Shown: positions 1-12,759, counted from the stretch's first letter. The stretch is 64,000 nucleotides of DNA from Rhyzopertha dominica (GCA_025024175.1 QCXZ01000075.1:4402001-4466000); one strand, 5' to 3'. Notes: generated from the sequence alone by a model not told the origin. Made by a program: numbers and translations.

Positions 1-399
1 AATACGAACTTTAACAGGCAGAACAAAATATTATTAACTAAGATTTAAATATAACCCAAATTAAACAGTGTCCAAAACAGAACTTGAAATATTAGGTATA
101 AATACAAAACTACCCTTGGAGAAAGTAAAATATGAAGATACGAACACGATACATGCTATCAAAAAATACAACCAAAGATACTATTTAGATAAGGTATGAG
201 ATGCCAAACTTAATTTCATAAAAAGGGTGAATTACATTTAGATACCACAAGCGAGCTCCAGAAAGAGGTCCCTGCCATTTTAAAATCTTCAGAATACTTG
301 AAATCAAACGAAAAAAGTAAAAATTAAGAATAATGAACCCACAAGCTACAATTCTGTATGACCTACCAACAATGCCTATGAAATACCTTTGAGATCGTT

Positions 400-1700
400 T
401 TTTTATTACATTAATGTTCCATCATGTAAATTTGTACGCAAATTCGTCAAAAAATTTTAACACGGTCATTTGAACGTCAATCCAAATATAGCGTTTAAAA
501 TTTCACAAGTTTCGCAACCAGGGTAAAAAGTTATCAATACTAAATGACGCTTTTCTTGCGTTCTTTGATGTGTCTTGATCTTTTCACTTCTATATCCCTA
601 AATAATATTTTATCAATTTTAAGATAATGAATAAAATAACTAACTGGAGTACAACTGCTCTTTGCAGGAAACCGGTATACCAACACAAAAAACAACTTGA
701 CCACGTTTTACTTCACATCGGATATCACAGCCGTTATTTCTAATCTTGGTAGAAATTTTTGTATCTAATTTCGAAGAAAAATTCTCTACAAAGAAAAATG
801 AAATTAATAAGAATGTATTATTTAGACCCAGATATTATTTTTTCTGGACTTACTTAGTGCGGTAAAGAACAATAAAACTTTGACTTTGAAATTTATAGTA
901 AACCGACACAGTCAGATATTATACTCCTATCATGAACAACTGAACCACTACCAATCAGCATACCATGATATATAGTTTAATAAACAAATAAACAGACTAG
1001 TAAGTATGCCAGTTAGGAAGGAAATGTTTAACAAAGAATTCACTATCATCGGTTAGTCCTTAGCAATGGAAACGATACGAAAATTGTGGACCGAATATTT
1101 AAACAACGACATAAAACTAGAATACAAAGAATGCTGTTCAATGCTAATAAACGCATTTTCTCCGTAGTCGATTATATTATATTACTATATTAGTAGATTT
1201 AATAAATGTGATATGAGAGATATTCTAGTAAATAACAATCAAAAAATCAATACGTTAAATAAATGCGGTATTGATCAACTCAAATGCAAGCAGTTTGGTA
1301 ATGTATATATACGAAAATCCAGCAAAGCCATTAAAAGTATGATTAAAAAACACATTGTAAGTATAAACTCAAGTTTTGTTAAACCTTTCATTAAAAATAT
1401 CATTGACGAGATCAAAACGATATCAAAGCCTTACATTGCGAAATAAAAGCTTAAAAGCTTATTTTTTTTGGAACATTTGGAAATTATGGAACAAACATTT
1501 TGGCAAATACACAAAAATAAATTTCCACGTACAATACATCTTTGGAATTGCTGAAATTATAAAATCTGCTTTCAGACTCAGGTCAGGGATTTTTGAAACT
1601 ATATTTTACAGCCACTATAAAACTAAGGGAAGTGGACAAAATTCTATACTTAGCTCAGTAGAATTGCGATGCTCTTTGAAGATCACCGTTATATGGTCGA
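400..1700 (+). pseudogene. Decayed RT plus GIY-YIG retroelement relic
   Basis: I can read scattered but correctly ordered pieces of the C-terminal half of a Penelope-type polyprotein. HLN..NPNIAFK begins at 467 (compare HLNSIHPNI.F after the RT active site). LAFFDV lies near 555 (compare LPFLDV). CRKPVY is at 666 (compare VYRKP). A run beginning at 1213 contains CGIDQLKCKQFGNVYI followed by KSMIKKHI and resembles the GIY-YIG module (G.Y.L.C..C..VYIGQ...K.R.KEH). Every piece carries stops, and the pieces lie in different frames, so this is a fossil. The GIY tyrosine and the YIG glycine are both lost. The family assignment is inference; a LINE carrying a similar tail cannot be excluded. Outside these islands 1-1800 shows nothing. 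Confidence 0.45.
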
Positions 1701-1871
1701 AACGATAAGACTCACGAAATAATATGTTATCCACCAAAATAAAATCACCTGTTAAAGGAGTTTGTCTGTCATGGGAATTTTTGAGGGTAGCTAGTTTTCA
1801 TTGAAATAACCGGTACTGTCATTTCTTTCATTTAGTGCCCCATACTTGACTACAGCTAATGATCTACTAAC

Positions 1872-2273
1872 CCTTAGCGTAAGCATGTTCCGACTTCTTG
1901 AAATACGGTAATACTTCCAAGTACGACCAGCCAGGATTTCCAAGCTCAACCCAGTGGTCGAAATCTTGAGGATGTCCCCTAGAATACACCACAAAATTTA
2001 TGACCGAGGAACCTCCTAGTGTTTTTCCACGAGGACAAGAACACCTTCTATCAATCATGCCAAGGCAAGCAGTATCCTGGGGTTCGTATGTGTAGTTCCA
2101 GTTGTTGCTAGTGAACTGCAATAGACCAGCGAGGCCCGGTATAGCAGAGATTGGATCTGGATAGCTACCCGCTTCTAGAAGGAGTATGTTCCATTTGCTG
2201 ATTTCTGATAGGCGATTTGCAATAACTGCGCCTGCTGAACCCGCTCCGATGATGATGAAATCGAATTTCTCTT
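1872..2273 (-). CDS. GMC oxidoreductase exon (glucose dehydrogenase-like)
   Basis: This single exon encodes about 133 residues of the N-terminal FAD-binding part of a glucose-methanol-choline oxidoreductase, an FAD enzyme that in insects oxidises sugars or related alcohols. FDFIIIGAGSAGAVIANRLSE contains the dinucleotide-binding G-x-G-x-x-G. It is followed by LLLEAG, then RGKTLGGSSVIN (the first GMC signature), then YSRGHPQDFDHW, GNPGWSY and VLPYFKKSE. The exon starts after an acceptor TTTTCAG at 2274 and ends at G|GTTAGT. Phases at the two ends fit (2 + 133 codons + 1). No later exon is found between 1 and 1870, so the gene continues off the left edge. Upstream exons would lie to the right, beyond the LINE and the giant insertion that occupy this intron. 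Whether the gene still works is unknown. Confidence 0.8.
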
Positions 2274-2399
2274 CTGAAAACAGTACACTTTTAATTCATC
2301 AACCCTGGGATAAAGCATAAATATTGGGTGATTAGGGTTCCCAGTATCAAATGAAAGTGTCGATAGTTGCATCGCGTAATACTTTATGTCAGTTAGTTA

Positions 2400-2559
2400 G
2401 TGGTAGTTCGTTGAATTGCTATTTTAAAAGCTGGCGCTTGTGCCCTAATCCGTTGAAGACAGAAGTAACTTGCTTTCATCTCAACAATCACCAAAAGAGG
2501 AAACAGCTTCAAGTTATATCAAATAACATAATTCTTAAACATAACTTCTCGCCAAAATA
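2400..2559 (+). pseudogene. Jockey-type LINE ORF2, left piece
   Basis: The plus strand reads SLNCYFKSWRLCPNPLKTEV, then TCFHLNN, then ILKHNFSPK. This is the end of the reverse transcriptase domain of a jockey-like non-LTR element (compare WRLCPNPSKTEV.CFHLNN and KYLGVTLD). The copy is 5'-truncated at about 2400. It stops abruptly at 2559, where the giant inverted-repeat element begins. Its direct continuation is at 23460, in the matching codon phase. Confidence 0.8.
2554..2559. repeat. Target site duplication AAAATA (left copy)
   Basis: The six bases AAAATA directly before the insertion are repeated directly after it at 23454-23459. The host sequence is the lysine-tyrosine codon pair of the LINE. 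Confidence 0.85.
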
Positions 2560-2583
2560 AGTAGAGGTTTTTGGCCGGAGCTG

Positions 2584-3065
2584 AACCAATTTGCATATTA
2601 GCCTGTGTGAGCATGTGTAATTCGCTATCGCGATCAAAAAATTGGGGCAAAAATTTTTTTTCGATTTTTTTTTACATGTGAAATATGACTGGATTTGCAT
2701 GTTGATAAATAGTAACTTATTATTAAAAAAATGATTTGAATTTGTATGTTGATAAATAGTATCTTATTAGATGCATTATATTTTCCCCGGATTAATGATT
2801 CAATATTGCTGCTATATTGAAAATAATACTTTTCGAGTTGTTTATTAAATTTTAGGGTACTAGTTTGAGAGATCTGTATCACTCATTTGCATATTAGCCG
2901 GTAGGGGGCGTTTGAGGGCGCAAAATTACGCATTTGCATATTAGCCCAATCGAGCATGTGTGTAATTCGCGATCAAAAATTTTCTTTAATTTTTCGATTT
3001 TTTTTGCAGAATGTGATGGGATGAGAATATAACTGGGATTTGCATGTTCATATAGTAATTAGTGA
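2584..3065. repeat. Subterminal direct repeats, left arm
   Basis: Two diverged copies, 2584-2720 and 2930-3065, about 345 bp apart, share the order TTTGCATATTAGCC, GCATGTGTAATTCGC, GATCAAAAA, a T-tract around CGATTTTTT, and GGATTTGCATGTT. A further GCATATTAGCC is at 2888. Repeated subterminal motifs in transposons are often binding sites for the mobilising protein; that role here is inference. Confidence 0.7.
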
Positions 3066-3420
3066 ATTTATTAAGTGTCAATTATTTTTATTCGACTTTT
3101 TTGAATTTGGTATGATGGAATGAGATGTGAAACTGTGACTGACATTTTGTATTTTATAGCAGTATGTTTCTGACTGAGGCTTTTACGCCCTAGGGAGATG
3201 GGATAATATCAGCGAAGGTGGGTTTTGCTGATGTGTAATTGATATTAAATGTTTATTTACTATTATCACATATTGCTATTGTATATGTATGCATGGCGAT
3301 ATGACCAATGTACTCTCCTATATGTAAACCGTTGTTATGATGGTGGGGGTTGGTACCGCGGTCCACGCTCTATATATAGGCAACCCCCAGAACAGGGGTA
3401 GACGGCGATTTTTTTTACTA

Positions 3421-3492
3421 TGCCGAATGCTGGATTTGAACCGGGTACCTCCGGTATGACAATTCAGCACTTTACCGCTGGGCTAAACGCAA
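3421..3492 (-). repeat. tRNA-derived (SINE-like) segment, left arm
   Basis: On the minus strand there is an A box TAGCCCAGCGG and a B box GGTTCAAATCC at tRNA spacing, with GTC at the anticodon position and GCATTCGGCA at the 3' end. The acceptor stem does not pair and the anticodon and T stems are poor, so this is a tRNA relic or SINE head, not a working tRNA. A GC-rich body follows at 3340-3415. The mirror copy is at 22521-22592. Confidence 0.6.
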
Positions 3493-3725
3493 ACTTACCT
3501 GACGGCCGTTATTCTTGTCTATTTAAGAGTAGGGCCACTCATCAATTTATCATTTTTAAACTGAGATGTGATATTAGGTAAAACTTACCGCTAAGTCCGC
3601 TTAGGCAGCACATTTTGACAGTAAATGGTTAATAATTACCTATGCCCATGTTTTTCTATGGTTTTATACTATTTTTTTGTCATATTTCATACAATGGATT
3701 TTCGTTGTGGCCAGCTGGAGGGTTT

Positions 3726-4110
3726 CAATGATTATCAGTTATCTGGAATAAGAATAAACAAATTAATATTAAGAGTATTCATAGATTTGAACCGTGATTG
3801 TGTGGCAAAAACATCAAATAACGTTTACAGCACGGCTTAATTGAGCTAAATAATTGTCATTTCACAACCTAGGCTAATCCACAGCAGGTTTACGATTTCT
3901 TTAAAATGAACTAGATAAGAAATTAAAGCCACCAGCATGCAATGATTATCAGTTATCTGGAATGAGAATAAACAAAGTAATACTAAGAGTATTCCTAGAT
4001 TTGAACCGTGATTTTGTGGCAAAAACGTCAAATAACGGTTACAGCACGACTTAATTGAGCTAAATAACTGTCATTTCACAACCTAGGCTAAACCACAGCA
4101 GGTTCAGATA
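3726..4110. repeat. Tandem duplication, 214-bp period, left arm
   Basis: CAATGATTATCAGTTATCTGG begins one unit at 3726 and the next at 3940. Both units run through GATTTGAACCGTGATT to CACAACCTAGGCTAA and CCACAGCAGGTT with scattered substitutions. The mirror is at 21903-22287. Confidence 0.8.
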
Positions 4111-4136
4111 GCTAAGCAAAACGGTGAATATAAGTT

Positions 4137-5460
4137 TAAAATTACTAAACTAGCATAAATCTACGACTGTTAGTCAACTCTGTTTATATAAAAGAATGGA
4201 TTTCAAGTGATTGAAGTTATTTTAGAATAAATGAAATACTTGCTACTATGTCTATTGAGAGTCATAGAAGGAACAAGCTGAAGACCAAAACACACACGGT
4301 AAGAATGTGTTTAAGGCAGGTAAACTAATAAAAAACACTCTATACTTCGTTGTATATCGTGATTTTCCTTTTTAACTAGTTTATGCATGCTGATTGTAAT
4401 AAATAATGTTAAAATTGTCAGCTTTTTTTAACTAATTCTGTTCATCAATAAGCATATATTTCTTGTAATTGTAATAAAATTGAAATAATATAATTAATTG
4501 ACTTTTGTTTGTACTTTAATTAAATATAATTCGCATGTCAGTTATCAATCTTGTAGGTTGAGAAGTTGCTTGTTACCGTCATCTATCATAGCATACAGGA
4601 TATTTGATGTAATAAATAACAATCAGCTACATGCTACTAGACTAGCAAAAATCTATGATTTCCTAAAACCACCCTCGTACTCCATATGTCGTGAACGTAG
4701 TCAATTCTGTTTATATAAAAGAATGGATTTCAAGCGATTGAAGTAGAATTAGAATAAACGAAATTGTGTCTTCACATCATATGGAACGTTTTAAATATAT
4801 AAAAAAAATTGGCGAGTTTTTTCATTATTTTTGCACTAGATTGCTTAAATTATGCCACTACATGTTTTTTTTCTCTAAAATGAGCAATACTCGTACGCTT
4901 AACTTGGCAAAAATACTTGCTACTGTGTATGTTGATAATCATAAATGGAGCAAGCTGATGAAGCACGGTAAAAATGCGTTTAAGACAACTAGACTACTGA
5001 AAAATATACTGTGTCGTACTTCGTTGTATATCGTGAATTCCCCTTTTTATTAGTTTCTGCGTGTTAATTATATTAAATAATGTTAAAATTGCCTGCTTTT
5101 TCGTCTAAAAGCATATATTTCTTGCGATTGAAGTAATGTACTTAAATGAGTATTGTTTGGACTTTAATAAATATAACTAGCATTTATTATATGTTGAGAA
5201 GTTGCTTATTACCGTCATCTATCATAGCATTTAGGGTAATTGACAAATAGAAAAATGACGCGATTTCCTTGATTATCTTCCTAACACTTGCTTATTTAAA
5301 TTATGACGCAGCATACTTTTTGTCTAATTAGCAGTACATATGTCTCTAAATAATAACAAGAAGCAAATTGAGAGAGCAGAAGCAAACAGTCGATCAGGAA
5401 CGATGAAAATGTGTTTAAAGGAACTAAACTACTCGAAAATCTACTTCATGATGTGTTATG
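4137..5460. repeat. Diverged tandem repeat, about 640-bp period, left arm
   Basis: Ordered blocks recur: TTTATATAAAAGAATGGATTT at about 4183 and 4711; GTTGAGAAGTTGCTTRTTACC at about 4556 and 5193; and a segment with TACTTCGTTGTATATCGTGA at about 4346 and 5018. A third partial copy starts near 5400. Spacings of about 530 to 670 bp show much indel decay. The mirror is at 20553-21876. Confidence 0.7.
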
Positions 5461-5660
5461 AATAGTCTCATCAACTAGCAACCGGTATTGACATTGACTA
5501 GTGTTTGATTTTAATCAATTCTCTTTCTGTATTTTATGCTCATATAGCATATAGAGCGCTTGACATGGATAAAAATATAACGAGATTACTTTGCCATTTT
5601 CCCTTACTTATATTGTTACATGTTTCTCTCTATAATATGCTATACTTATACAGGTCTTAA

Positions 5661-6110
5661 TGATGGTGGGAAAAATACATATTGCTATCATATTCATGTG
5701 ATAATCTACAACAAACAAATTGATAACCCGAAACATTTGCTGAATGAGCATTCTAAATGGTTTCGAACAAGATTATGACCATAACCAGCTGAATCGGTTG
5801 GTTGAAAGGCCGTAATCGAAGACACGGCGAGCTGTAGGGGTGAAATGGTAGCAGATAATCGCTATAAGGCATTTGCTTTCTAAAGTAATGATTGTGGGAA
5901 AAATACATATTGCTATTACATTTATGTGATAAAAATGTTTGATAATCTACAACAAACAAATTAAAAGCAGAAACGTTTGCCGAATAAGCATACCGATTGG
6001 TTTCGAACAAGATTATGACCATAATCAGCAGAATAGGTTGGTTGAAAGCCCGTAATCGAATACACAGCCAGCTCTAGGGGTGAAATGGTAGCAGATAATC
6101 GTTATAATAC
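5661..6110. repeat. Tandem duplication, about 235-bp period, left arm
   Basis: Two units share GTGGGAAAAATACATATTGC, then AATCTACAACAAACAAATT, then TGGTTTCGAACAAGATTATG, then GGGGTGAAATGGTAGCAGAT. The units diverge moderately. The mirror is at 19903-20352. Confidence 0.8.
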
Positions 6111-9025
6111 TCCTGTTTAGTACATAGTACACCTCAAATTCCTCCTATTACAGCTGGAAAAAGGTTGAAATGGTAAAGTTGTGGAGAAGTTAAGACCACT
6201 TGCGTTTTTGTTTGTTGAACATGGACTTGCATTGCTTATTCATGTAGGTTTCCGAATGCGTTATCTGATCAAAACAGTCTTATGGAAATTATGCTAATGA
6301 TATAGATACTTAGAGGAAGTGAGTCGAACAAATTATAGGTAACGAGAAATATAAGGGATATTTGTCGAAAAGTATTCAAATCCGTTTATATATTATCATT
6401 AAACTTATATTTCCAATATCGAAAGTCTCCTAGTTAGCTCACATTCCAAGGGCGCATTAAACTTATTGTTTTAGACTGACATAAAAGCCTTAAATGTAGT
6501 ATGTTGTTTGAACACAATTTTCTGCTATTGCTATTCAAGAACTTTAATTTGGTGAATTAACCTCCGATTAGGCAAAATAATAACTGTAATATATATTTCA
6601 TAAGTATTATTCACACTTTAAAGTCGAATGAAATAAGAAATTAATATTTTATTTTCTTGAAACTACCGAACTGGCCAATATCGTGCCCGTTTAGTTTGTC
6701 ATTCATTTCTACATAGTGGTAGCGGGAGCTACGGGGAAGCTAAAGTATGTACGCACTGATATTTAAATATGCATACACACGAGCTTTACACAGGAGAAAC
6801 ATAAGACAACAAGTAGTTTTTTTGTTCTTTAGATAACTTTTCATGCATTTTCTCCCTAAAACTTGCACATTTATGCATTATTTGTAAACCCAATGTATCC
6901 GTCGCTGAACCCCATTGTAATAGTTAAAGCTAAAAAACGCTGTCAGTTACCTATTGTATGTCCAACAGCATTAATACTATTATGGTTCTAATATAGAATA
7001 AACAAAAATCAAATAACTACAATAATATATCGCAGATAATACTTTGATTTTTAGTGCAGATATTAATCAAATTATCACGTCTTTTTACCAATTAATGGAG
7101 ATCACTTTAAAAATGTCTACATATTTATTACAGAAATGAACTTCTGACAAAAAAAGGGCACCATTAGCTATTTCAAAATCGATGAGCATGTATTACATGA
7201 TCGAATGATGTTTTGTTCTTTAAAAGCCTCCAAATTTATGAAACAGTAAATACATAAATCGACAAATTAGTGTCAAATAAGAAAAGGGATCAAGTACACC
7301 TATATAAAATACCAAGAATTTGAACAAAAGACGTAATTTTGCGAAAAAAATCATTGAAAATTGACAGGTAATTTTGTAAATTTATAGAAAATCGCATATT
7401 GTATGTGAAATGCGTAAATCGACAAAATTAAACCAATAAAAAGAGTGTAAATATGAGTAAAACTTGTTATTATGGTTAGTATATCCTACAGTTATTCAAT
7501 TTCAGGATAACGTGTTTTATAAATATAAAAATGTTTACTATGGAAAGCATGCCTAAGGAAATTTTCCCCTTCACAGCCTATCGTACAGTATATCGCAGAG
7601 GAACCCATCTCACATTAGCCAAAATCAAACATAAATTACTTCTCCTTGTTACCGCCGTATACTACACATTGCCCTTAATGCACCAGAGAAGGCTGTCTTG
7701 TTATAATGTAATGATTTTAAATAAATCAAGATTAACGAAAATTCAGAAGCATAAATAAGTGAAATGTTCTTTTGACGAAGTTTATTGTCAAGATAAGTAC
7801 ACAAGAGCGTTGCCATTCTAATTACATGGACATGAAAGAGGCGATTTGTTATTACCCTTAACCCATAACAGCAGATCTTAGACAAAAACAACTTGTCTCG
7901 AGCTAAAAAGGTTAGCTTTAATATATTCCGGAAAGATCAGTACCTGCATGACTACTTACATTAGGTGTAAATGTGAACAATTCATTTAAAAATGTGGGCA
8001 AAGTCGATCTGAACCTTTATGTTCTTGCTACGCAACGGTATACTTTTTCAATGACCTAGAAGCGTTATTGACATTTTTTTTGCAAATTAAGGCATTAAGG
8101 ATTCCCATCTGAGACCTAGATTGACATAGCGACTTGCACTTTATTAACCTTTAACTGCAGGTACAGGTGCATTTCATTCACTTAGGAAACTTCAGTACTG
8201 CCTCTGATTGGTTATAATGTCAGATATCATTGGTTCCCTCAGTAGGAATGTATTAATCTTAATTAATTTTAGGTTAAATATTTATTTATTCAGTGTGTAA
8301 CATTTTAAAGCCAGTCTTGCTGATGGATATTGTGCATATTATGAAGTGTACGACGCACCTGAAAGATAAGAACAATCATGAATTAGGTAGTTAATTATCC
8401 GAAAACTCTAAAATTCTTAATAACCATGTAGTTTGTATAAGGTTATAACACTGCGTTCAGCACTTACCAGACTTTTTATTGGATAATATGGAATAGTTGC
8501 TAAAGAACTCAACTGCATCATATTATGACAATACTTTTTCTTTAAGGAATCTTAAAATAACTTAAACCATTTATTTTAAAGAGGAACTTGAGACGCTGCA
8601 AGATTAATATCACAACTCACCCCCGTTGTAGGTTTGTCCCATTTTAACTTATATCCACGACGTGAAATTTGTTATCTAAGCGTTCCCTACAGGATAATCT
8701 TGTTAACAAAATAGTTTGCTAGTAATAGCATACGCCATCCTGAAATCATGTAAGACATCTTAACATAAGTACACCAATTTATACGCTATTGTTAACTTGT
8801 AGGTAGTATTTTGCAATCATAACTTAGTATTAATACCCTGTGAAGCAAAACCGTTGCAAAAAAAATATTGATATATGTCATTATTATGCTAATTTACTGT
8901 TTCATTTTAGAATTTGTACTTATCAATGAGAAAATGTATACCAATGTTCATGCTATTGAGCACTTGTAATTATCTACATATAATCTTTTTTTGGCATTAA
9001 CTTAGGAAATTATAAAAGCACAAAT

Positions 9026-9031
9026 TTATTA

Positions 9032-9068
<37 letters not shown>

Positions 9069-9075
9069 TATTATT
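9026..9075. repeat. (ATT)n microsatellite
   Basis: A run of TTA/ATT trinucleotides with one TATA interruption. It is mirrored at about 12753-12802 and, with a different length, at about 16935-16983. Confidence 0.9.
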
Positions 9076-10867
9076 CTGCCATTGCAAATATTTAAAAATA
9101 GGTACTTACCACAAAAGAAGTGTAGTTTATATTCAACAAATTACGTGTTCCTCCAACAACTACACCAAAATAATAATACTTTACTACGGTTAAGCAGGTT
9201 AAAAAGGAATAGCTCATCGAAAATTTAGACTTAATATGAAAAATATTCATAATTGTTATGAGATTGGAGTAATTTTATAGAAAGAGAACCACAACCCTCC
9301 GATATTGGAGTTTAAATTCCACGAGGCATGGCGAATACGTGAAGAATACGTTATGTAGGCTTCTTATGACTGTCAAAGCTTTACCTACCTACTTTACCTA
9401 CAAGTATGAACATGATCACCATCGTTTATAGCCAACTAGTCAAATATATTGAGATATCTCACACTTCCCTTGATAGGTAAATTTTATTATATTACATAAT
9501 ATTCCTATTACGTCATTAAAACGATGTTAAATTATTTTAGAACTGCTTTGAGATTTGATGTTTTTCTTTCTATAAAGCATGACAGCAACACATAGAATGA
9601 TTTAATACACATAGAAAGTGAAATATTTGGAAGAATTTTTTTGTAGTAGCCATTATTCTGATACCTATCCACATCTTAACCCACACCCCCTCATGCACAG
9701 AACTGGAGCTGTACGAATCGAAAATTTTGATACGAAACCGTTTTTTTATACGTGGAACGCATTTTTTTAATAAAACCTGTTTTAGAAGATACATAGTAGG
9801 CAGCGCATACCTTTACAAAACTTCTTTTATACTTCTGGTTAGATTTAAGCAAGCCGCATTTGATGTGATCCCCAGGGAAGCAAGCATGCATCAGCAATTT
9901 GTATAAAGATGATGATCGATTTAAATATATATTTTTTATGTGAAAACACAGAGAGGAAAGTTGAATTTTACCTTGAAATAATACATAAAAGTATTGCTTA
10001 AATGTCATAGCCTGCTACATAAATATGTGGGATTTACTGAGTAAACTACTGTACAGTACTGCAGTGCGTGAATCCCAAGATCTATTTCCTCAATATTTCC
10101 AATCATCAATGCATATTTCTTTATATGATTTTTTCTGTTCTCCTTTTTTTCTGTGATGTCAGTATACGCCCTAAAAAGTATGATAATCGCACTTTTCTTG
10201 CAAATTGAATCGATTTATACACATATCGAACATTTAACTGGAATTTATACCATACTGAAATATTTTTATAATCAACAAATTGTTTATATTCGAAGGTAGT
10301 TTACATGCTCATACCATTTCTCTTTAGCTTCAAATACAGTTTTTTTAATACGTATAGCATAAGAACATAGAAGTTGCAGTGTATCATCCATCATTCATTA
10401 AACTTGTAACGAAAATCGATGCTGTAGCCGTACTAAATGAAATAAGATCAGTTTTCGAAAGAGAAAGAAACCATTCGAGATTAGTCAAAAACAGTGCCAC
10501 TTTTATTGCAGTCTTCAACTATGAGATACTCAGCGAAAATATGAAATGCACATTTGTTTAGGTATATACAACACAGCTTCTGGGTAATTAAGAATTTTCT
10601 TAATATCAAAGCAATTTGTTTGAAAAACACGGTTAATATCGTAAGGAGTTAAATTACTATCTATCACACTATTTCTTTTTTCAAATCTTGAGATACTTAT
10701 TCATTTATATAACTACATCTATAGCTAATGACAACTTTTTAAACTAAATCACTTCCAATGAACAACAACTGTGAGAAAACAAAGTAAGGCCTAGCTGGCT
10801 GCCGATTATTTTAACATTCTGTATATACACAGTGATCTAGTTAAACTCCGAGATTGAGAAAGTTTAT

Positions 10868-10960
10868 GGATTTTATATGATTTGAAAAAAAAGCCAGGTC
10901 TAAATATATGTGAAACAAATAAGGTATATGCAAGGCATAGAATTTCCTTCAACAAAATCA
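10868..10960. other. Single-copy spacer between the palindrome arms
   Basis: These 93 bases join the arms and are not self-complementary as a whole. The arm ends read GAGATTGAGAAAGTTTAT at 10850-10867 and ATAAACTTTCTCAATCTC at 10961-10978. No gene or signal is recognised. The second contig (15096) starts inside a copy of this spacer. Confidence 0.85.
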
Positions 10961-12759
10961 ATAAACTTTCTCAATCTCGGAGTTTAACTAGATCACTGTG
11001 TATATACAGAATGTTAAAATAATCGGCAGCCAGCTAGGCCTTACTTTGTTTTCTCACAGTTGTTGTTCATTGGAAGTGATTTAGTTTAAAAAGTTGTCAT
11101 TAGCTATAGATGTAGTTATATAAATGAATAAGTATCTCAAGATTTGAAAAAAGAAATAGTGTGATAGATAGTAATTTAACTCCTTACGATATTAACCGTG
11201 TTTTTCAAACAAATTGCTTTGATATTAAGAAAATTCTTAATTACCCAGAAGCTGTGTTGTATATACCTAAACAAATGTGCATTTCATATTTTCGCTGAGT
11301 ATCTCATAGTTGAAGACTGCAATAAAAGTGGCACTGTTTTTGACTAATCTCGAATGGTTTCTTTCTCTTTCGAAAACTGATCTTATTTCATTTAGTACGG
11401 CTACAGCATCGATTTTCGTTACAAGTTTAATGAATGATGGATGATACACTGCAACTTCTATGTTCTTATGCTATACGTATTAAAAAAACTGTATTTGAAG
11501 CTAAAGAGAAATGGTATGAGCATGTAAACTACCTTCGAATATAAACAATTTGTTGATTATAAAAATATTTCAGTATGGTATAAATTCCAGTTAAATGTTC
11601 GATATGTGTATAAATCGATTCAATTTGCAAGAAAAGTGCGATTATCATACTTTTTAGGGCGTATACTGACATCACAGAAAAAAAGGAGAACAGAAAAAAT
11701 CATATAAAGAAATATGCATTGATGATTGGAAATATTGAGGAAATAGATCTTGGGATTCACGCACTGCAGTACTGTACAGTAGTTTACTCAGTAAATCCCA
11801 CATATTTATGTAGCAGGCTATGACATTTAAGCAATACTTTTATGTATTATTTCAAGGTAAAATTCAACTTTCCTCTCTGTGTTTTCACATAAAAAATATA
11901 TATTTAAATCGATCATCATCTTTATACAAATTGCTGATGCATGCTTGCTTCCCTGGGGATCACATCAAATGCGGCTTGCTTAAATCTAACCAGAAGTATA
12001 AAAGAAGTTTTGTAAAGGTATGCGCTGCCTACTATGTATCTTCTAAAACAGGTTTTATTAAAAAAATGCGTTCCACGTATAAAAAAACGGTTTCGTATCA
12101 AAATTTTCGATTCGTACAGCTCCAGTTCTGTGCATGAGGGGGTGTGGGTTAAGATGTGGATAGGTATCAGAATAATGGCTACTACAAAAAAATTCTTCCA
12201 AATATTTCACTTTCTATGTGTATTAAATCATTCTATGTGTTGCTGTCATGCTTTATAGAAAGAAAAACATCAAATCTCAAAGCAGTTCTAAAATAATTTA
12301 ACATCGTTTTAATGACGTAATAGGAATATTATGTAATATAATAAAATTTACCTATCAAGGGAAGTGTGAGATATCTCAATATATTTGACTAGTTGGCTAT
12401 AAACGATGGTGATCATGTTCATACTTGTAGGTAAAGTAGGTAGGTAAAGCTTTGACAGTCATAAGAAGCCTACATAACGTATTCTTCACGTATTCGCCAT
12501 GCCTCGTGGAATTTAAACTCCAATATCGGAGGGTTGTGGTTCTCTTTCTATAAAATTACTCCAATCTCATAACAATTATGAATATTTTTCATATTAAGTC
12601 TAAATTTTCGATGAGCTATTCCTTTTTAACCTGCTTAACCGTAGTAAAGTATTATTATTTTGGTGTAGTTGTTGGAGGAACACGTAATTTGTTGAATATA
12701 AACTACACTTCTTTTGTGGTAAGTACCTATTTTTAAATATTTGCAATGGCAGAATAATA

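Larger units (their letters stand above)
2560..10867 (+). repeat. Left 8.3-kb terminal inverted repeat arm
   Basis: This arm is AT-rich. From the end inward it holds subterminal repeats, a tRNA-like segment, three sets of diverged tandem duplications (3.7-6.1 kb) and an (ATT)n tract. The stretch 6110-9025 and the stretch 9076-10867 show nothing else. The short open frames here are mirrored exactly in the other arm and have no protein-like composition. Confidence 0.9.

Noticed and set aside
11820..12258. Overlapping 105- and 74-codon frames in the right arm as genes
   Set aside because: No motif, AT-rich composition, and the third copy (16013-16327) is frameshifted by sequencing errors. Identity between copies follows from the inverted repeat.
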